A DNA stretch of 5,509 nt, taken from NCBI GenBank assembly GCA_029289015.1, contig JARFUL010000029.1:1-5509 (forward strand), in the 5' to 3' direction. Shown here piece after piece: positions 2,711-5,509 of this stretch. Made by a program: the position numbers and the translations under genes. Numbering within the stretch: position 1 is the first letter of the stretch; each line of letters opens with the position of its first letter. The stretch is from Syntrophobacteria bacterium (lineage in GTDB: Bacteria > Desulfobacterota > Syntrophobacteria > JARFUL01). Below the pieces are notes generated by a model. That model saw nothing but the letters and a program-made list of their open reading frames with translations. It was not told where the DNA came from and ran no database searches.

Positions 2711-5509
2711 TTAACGCTCCCGCCACTGGATAAAGCCGGACTTGATGTTGTATGCAGGAGATATCGCGAGCTCGCTCACAATACCGGTGGACTGCTGGAT
2801 ATAGCCCTTCGCGCCCTCCTGCTGGCCCACGTGCACCGCGACGCTCGAGCCCTTACCAATGCCGATGTCCACCTGCCTGAGCACCTTTGTCTTGTCCTGG
2901 CCGTCCACTGTGACCCCCTGGAGCGCGTCCTGGAACACGGCCCTGGGGTACGAGGTGCCTGTCTTATAGAAGGCTCCCAGGATGTTGGAGGTTCCTCCGA
3001 ACGCGCATTCACCCGTGCTCGGGATGAAGGTGGGGGTCAGCACAACGCCCCCGAGCACCACCGGCTTGACCAGGATCCGCTCCCCGTCATCCCCGGTCTC
3101 CAGGGCCAGGTGGAAATACCAGCCGTCATAAGAGATACTTTCCATGTTGCTCACGAAGAGCGGCCAGCTGCCAATGCCGTCCGGATGGCCCGAGATGGTC
3201 TCGTCGGTGTAGACCGCGATGTTGGTGGAGTCGAGAAGAACCAGGTTCGACGCGGTCTTGGCCGTCTTCTGGGCTTCGGACAGAACCGGATTGTAGAACG
3301 GGTCCTTTATGCCGTAGTGATACTGGATGGAGGGGTCTGACTTGTCTGCGTCGTTATAGTAGCGGCCCGTGCCGAAGTAGACCCAGAGGTTGTTTATTTC
3401 GTCGACGGAGGCCGCGGGCGCCGCGGTCACCGGCCCCAGGGTGTTAATGAGGGGAGCCAGGGTCCACGGGTCGGTCGCGTCCACGGGATCGGTAACGTAA
3501 TCTCCACCCGCGTCCTTCGGCACCCTGAAGACATAGAGCTTGCCCCGCCAGTCGGAGCCGTCTTTGTAGCTCTGCCCGATAAAGCCCACGTCCACGTTGT
3601 AGTTCAGCCCCACGTCCACGGTAATGGGGGAGCCCATGAACGATTTGGCCACCCCGGTGTTCCAGTCCTGGAGCAGGTTGCCGGTGATCATGTCCACCAC
3701 GTAGATGTGGCCCGTGGTGGTGTCCGCCGGGTCGAACTCCGCGTCGAACCTGGTGGGGCCGGAGCCCAAGATCACAAACCATTTCTCTTCAACATCCGAG
3801 GTTGCCGGGTCGTCTTGGCCCACCTTGGCCACGGTGGGGAACCCGGTGGTGAAATTCAGGTTGTTGTAGGTGCGCTCCCACAGGAGCACCGGCTCCCAGG
3901 GTATGGTTATGTCTATGGCAAAGTAGCAGGACTTGAACACCCGCGTGTCGTCGGCATCCGCGGTGTCTCCGTCCCCGTTGAAGTCCTCGTTTACCGTGAT
4001 ATTCTTGCCCCCGAAATTGAGGCCGCCGATCAGTACCGTGCCCCACCCGCCGGGGTGCTTGTCGTCGCCCGTCCTGGGGAATATCCTGACATCCACAACC
4101 CTGGGCTTCAGGTCCACGTAGTAGACGTGGGCATAATCCGGGGTCGCGAGCCACTTGAGTTGCGGCAGGAGCGCCTGGGGTATGTAGGCCCACATCTCGT
4201 CCCCGTAATCCAGGCCCGCGGGGAAGGGCAGGGTGCCCGCGGTGAAATCTGCGGGATCAATGAGAATGCCCGACTCCTGGGAGAGGTAGATCTCCTCCGT
4301 CACGCCGCCGGTGGCCGTATTGTCGCCGGGGTTGAATTTCCCCATGAGGAACGCGTGGAGCTTTCCGTCGTTGGCCCCCACGTAGACCGTCTGCACCCTG
4401 TCCCGGTACTTGAAGAGGTAGTTCTGGTAGGAGCTGTCGCCGTAGATGAGCCCGTAGTTGTCCAGGGGCCTTCCAATGGTCACCGGGGTGGAGTGAATGA
4501 TGTCGCTCAGCTTCCAGATGTTGCCGTCTATCTTCCTGAAGCGGAGGTTGGGAGTGCCCGTATAGCCGTTGGGGCTGGCGTCCGGGTCCTCTCCCCGGAT
4601 GAACCTGATGAGGTTGTTGACCCTGTCGTTGTAGGTCGCGCCGAGGTGGGCGTCCACGTGGCCGGTGCGGTCCAGCACCCCGAGATAGGGTTTGATGTCC
4701 GAGCTGTTGGTGGTATCGAAGTCCACGAATTCACCCACGTCCACAACCCCGTCGTTGTTTTCGTCGAGGTAGGTGTAGATAGTTCGCTGGGTGGGGTCGC
4801 GCTGGGCCAGCTTGGCCCCCGCCTCCCAGATGGTATTTATCTCCTCCAGCTTGTGCTCGGTAAATATGTAGGTTTCGCCCGCGTCCTTGACCCCGTTGGT
4901 GTTGTCGTCGTTGTAGGCCTTGTTGCCGTCCGCGTCCAACTGGAACCGCTTGAACTTGGCCTCGCCCATTGCAGGGTCGAAGAAGAACTCGATGATCCTG
5001 TCATGGGTCACATCCAGGCCCGGCTCGCTGCCCTGGGTGGGGGTGTCTTCCCGGAGCTGGCCCACGTTGTCCACCCAGAGTCCCTGGAGGTAGCCTACCC
5101 AGTTGACGTCCTCGGTGGGGGTCTCCACCGCGGGCTTGAAGTAGGCCTGCACCAGGGTGCCCTCACCCTCCGCGGAGGTGGCGAGCACCGACACCGCGGT
5201 ACCGGAGGAGGCCCTTCTCAGGATGTCCAGTATGGCCTCCATGAGCTTCTGCTCAAGCAGGTAGCCGTCCTGGGCCTCGTAGAAGTTGTCCGGGCTGTTG
5301 TCGCCGTTCTTGTCCCAGTCGTCCCCCAGGCCGCCGCCGTTCTTGCACGCGTCCTTGAGGTCACGTTTAGCCTTGGCGCTGTTGGGATCGTTGGCGTCGC
5401 CCAGCGCGTACACGGTGTAGAGGTACAGGAACTGGTACCCGTCGATGTCGTCGCGCAGGTCGTTGTTGGCCCCGTAGAAGGCCAAATCGTCCAGAAAGTT
5501 GCTGCCCCG
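2711..5509 (-). CDS. pilY1: PilY1-type pilus-tip adhesin/assembly factor, 5' end missing
   Basis: The frame stays open to the right edge, so 932 codons of the C-terminal part are visible and the true start lies beyond 5509. Numbering from the first visible codon, residues 1-45 (GSNFLDDLAFYGANNDL, then QFLYLYTVYALG) match the end of the von Willebrand A-like region. Residues 74-125 (PDNFYEAQDG, RASSGTAVSVLATSAEGEGT, VQAYFKP) form the classic PilY1 linker. The conserved PilC/PilY1 beta-propeller domain begins near 330 (LSDIIHSTPVTIGRP, VQTVYVGANDGKLHAF, DEMWAYIPQALLPQL) and continues through WGTVLIGGLNFGG, CYFAID, and WVYFGTGRYY near 709. Calcium-loop candidates are DDNTNGVKDAGE (201-212), DENNDGVVDVGE (249-260) and DFNGDGDTADAD (509-520). 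PilY1 proteins sit at type IV pilus tips, oppose PilT-driven retraction and act in adhesion and surface sensing, usually in calcium-dependent fashion. Minor pilin genes are expected just beyond the right edge. Stop TAA at 2713-2711. Confidence 0.95.
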   Translation of the reverse strand, partial: RGSNFLDDLAFYGANNDLRDDIDGYQFLYLYTVYALGDANDPNSAKAKRDLKDACKNGGGLGDDWDKNGDNSPDNFYEAQDGYLLEQKLMEAILDILRRASSGTAVSVLATSAEGEGTLVQAYFKPAVETPTEDVNWVGYLQGLWVDNVGQLREDTPTQGSEPGLDVTHDRIIEFFFDPAMGEAKFKRFQLDADGNKAYNDDNTNGVKDAGETYIFTEHKLEEINTIWEAGAKLAQRDPTQRTIYTYLDENNDGVVDVGEFVDFDTTNSSDIKPYLGVLDRTGHVDAHLGATYNDRVNNLIRFIRGEDPDASPNGYTGTPNLRFRKIDGNIWKLSDIIHSTPVTIGRPLDNYGLIYGDSSYQNYLFKYRDRVQTVYVGANDGKLHAFLMGKFNPGDNTATGGVTEEIYLSQESGILIDPADFTAGTLPFPAGLDYGDEMWAYIPQALLPQLKWLATPDYAHVYYVDLKPRVVDVRIFPRTGDDKHPGGWGTVLIGGLNFGGKNITVNEDFNGDGDTADADDTRVFKSCYFAIDITIPWEPVLLWERTYNNLNFTTGFPTVAKVGQDDPATSDVEEKWFVILGSGPTRFDAEFDPADTTTGHIYVVDMITGNLLQDWNTGVAKSFMGSPITVDVGLNYNVDVGFIGQSYKDGSDWRGKLYVFRVPKDAGGDYVTDPVDATDPWTLAPLINTLGPVTAAPAASVDEINNLWVYFGTGRYYNDADKSDPSIQYHYGIKDPFYNPVLSEAQKTAKTASNLVLLDSTNIAVYTDETISGHPDGIGSWPLFVSNMESISYDGWYFHLALETGDDGERILVKPVVLGGVVLTPTFIPSTGECAFGGTSNILGAFYKTGTSYPRAVFQDALQGVTVDGQDKTKVLRQVDIGIGKGSSVAVHVGQQEGAKGYIQQSTGIVSELAISPAYNIKSGFIQWRER

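Noticed and set aside
2666..3340. Plus-strand 224-codon frame
   Set aside because: It lies fully antisense to the conserved end of pilY1 and its intergenic region; the composition follows the mirrored high-GC codons and no family or leader is seen.
3789..4193. Minus-strand 134-codon frame inside pilY1
   Set aside because: It is a frame-shifted shadow of the pilY1 coding sequence on the same strand, rich in Arg/Gly/His as expected from high-GC out-of-frame reading.
5485..5485. TTG at 5485 as the start of pilY1
   Set aside because: The frame is open upstream to the window edge, and the upstream residues (GSNFLDD) continue the recognised PilY1 sequence, so the gene is simply cut by the edge.
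1..5509. CRISPR array or insertion sequence
   Set aside because: No regularly spaced direct repeats, no transposase-like frame and no terminal inverted repeats with target duplication were seen apart from the homopolymer flanks.

Overview
The window looks like chromosomal DNA from a Gram-negative bacterium. It carries a PilY1-type pilus-tip protein, a lipoprotein and secreted proteins with Sec signals, and a tRNA gene that encodes its own CCA. The styles of PilY1 and of the small YYP-type exported protein suggest a deltaproteobacterial (Desulfobacterota) lineage. That is an inference from sequence style and has not been searched.

Layout. Minus strand, left edge: the first 15 codons of an exported protein (46 to the edge). 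Its ribosome binding site lies directly beside an uninterrupted run of 26 G (55-80; C on the coding strand). Next is a 104-aa lipoprotein gene (478-164, minus) with a candidate promoter at 526-555. Positions 479-893 hold no certain gene. They contain two GC-rich hairpins, a weak plus-strand reading frame with a lipobox-like segment, and a tRNA promoter. A complete tRNA-Arg(CCU) lies at 894-969 (plus) and is followed by an intrinsic terminator. A reading-frame remnant ending VDQNVDQ...ANPLK lies opposite that terminator and may be a relic of an integrase.

Right three quarters: an apparent minus-strand operon enters from beyond the right edge. It consists of pilY1 (3' 932 codons), a 325-aa single-pass membrane protein with tandem beta-sandwich-like repeats, and a 130-aa secreted protein with a lysine-rich tail. 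It ends at a minus-strand intrinsic terminator (1101-1132). The two terminators converge and separate the operon from the tRNA unit.

How the genes may work together: PilY1 is the tip adhesin and assembly factor of type IV pili and usually sits at the end of a minor-pilin operon. The two downstream genes share its orientation with no terminator between them, so they may take part in pilus assembly or in an envelope or extracellular step. No family function is known to me for either, so this is inference. The most unusual signals are the 26-base homopolymer beside a start codon and the two uncharacterised companions of pilY1.
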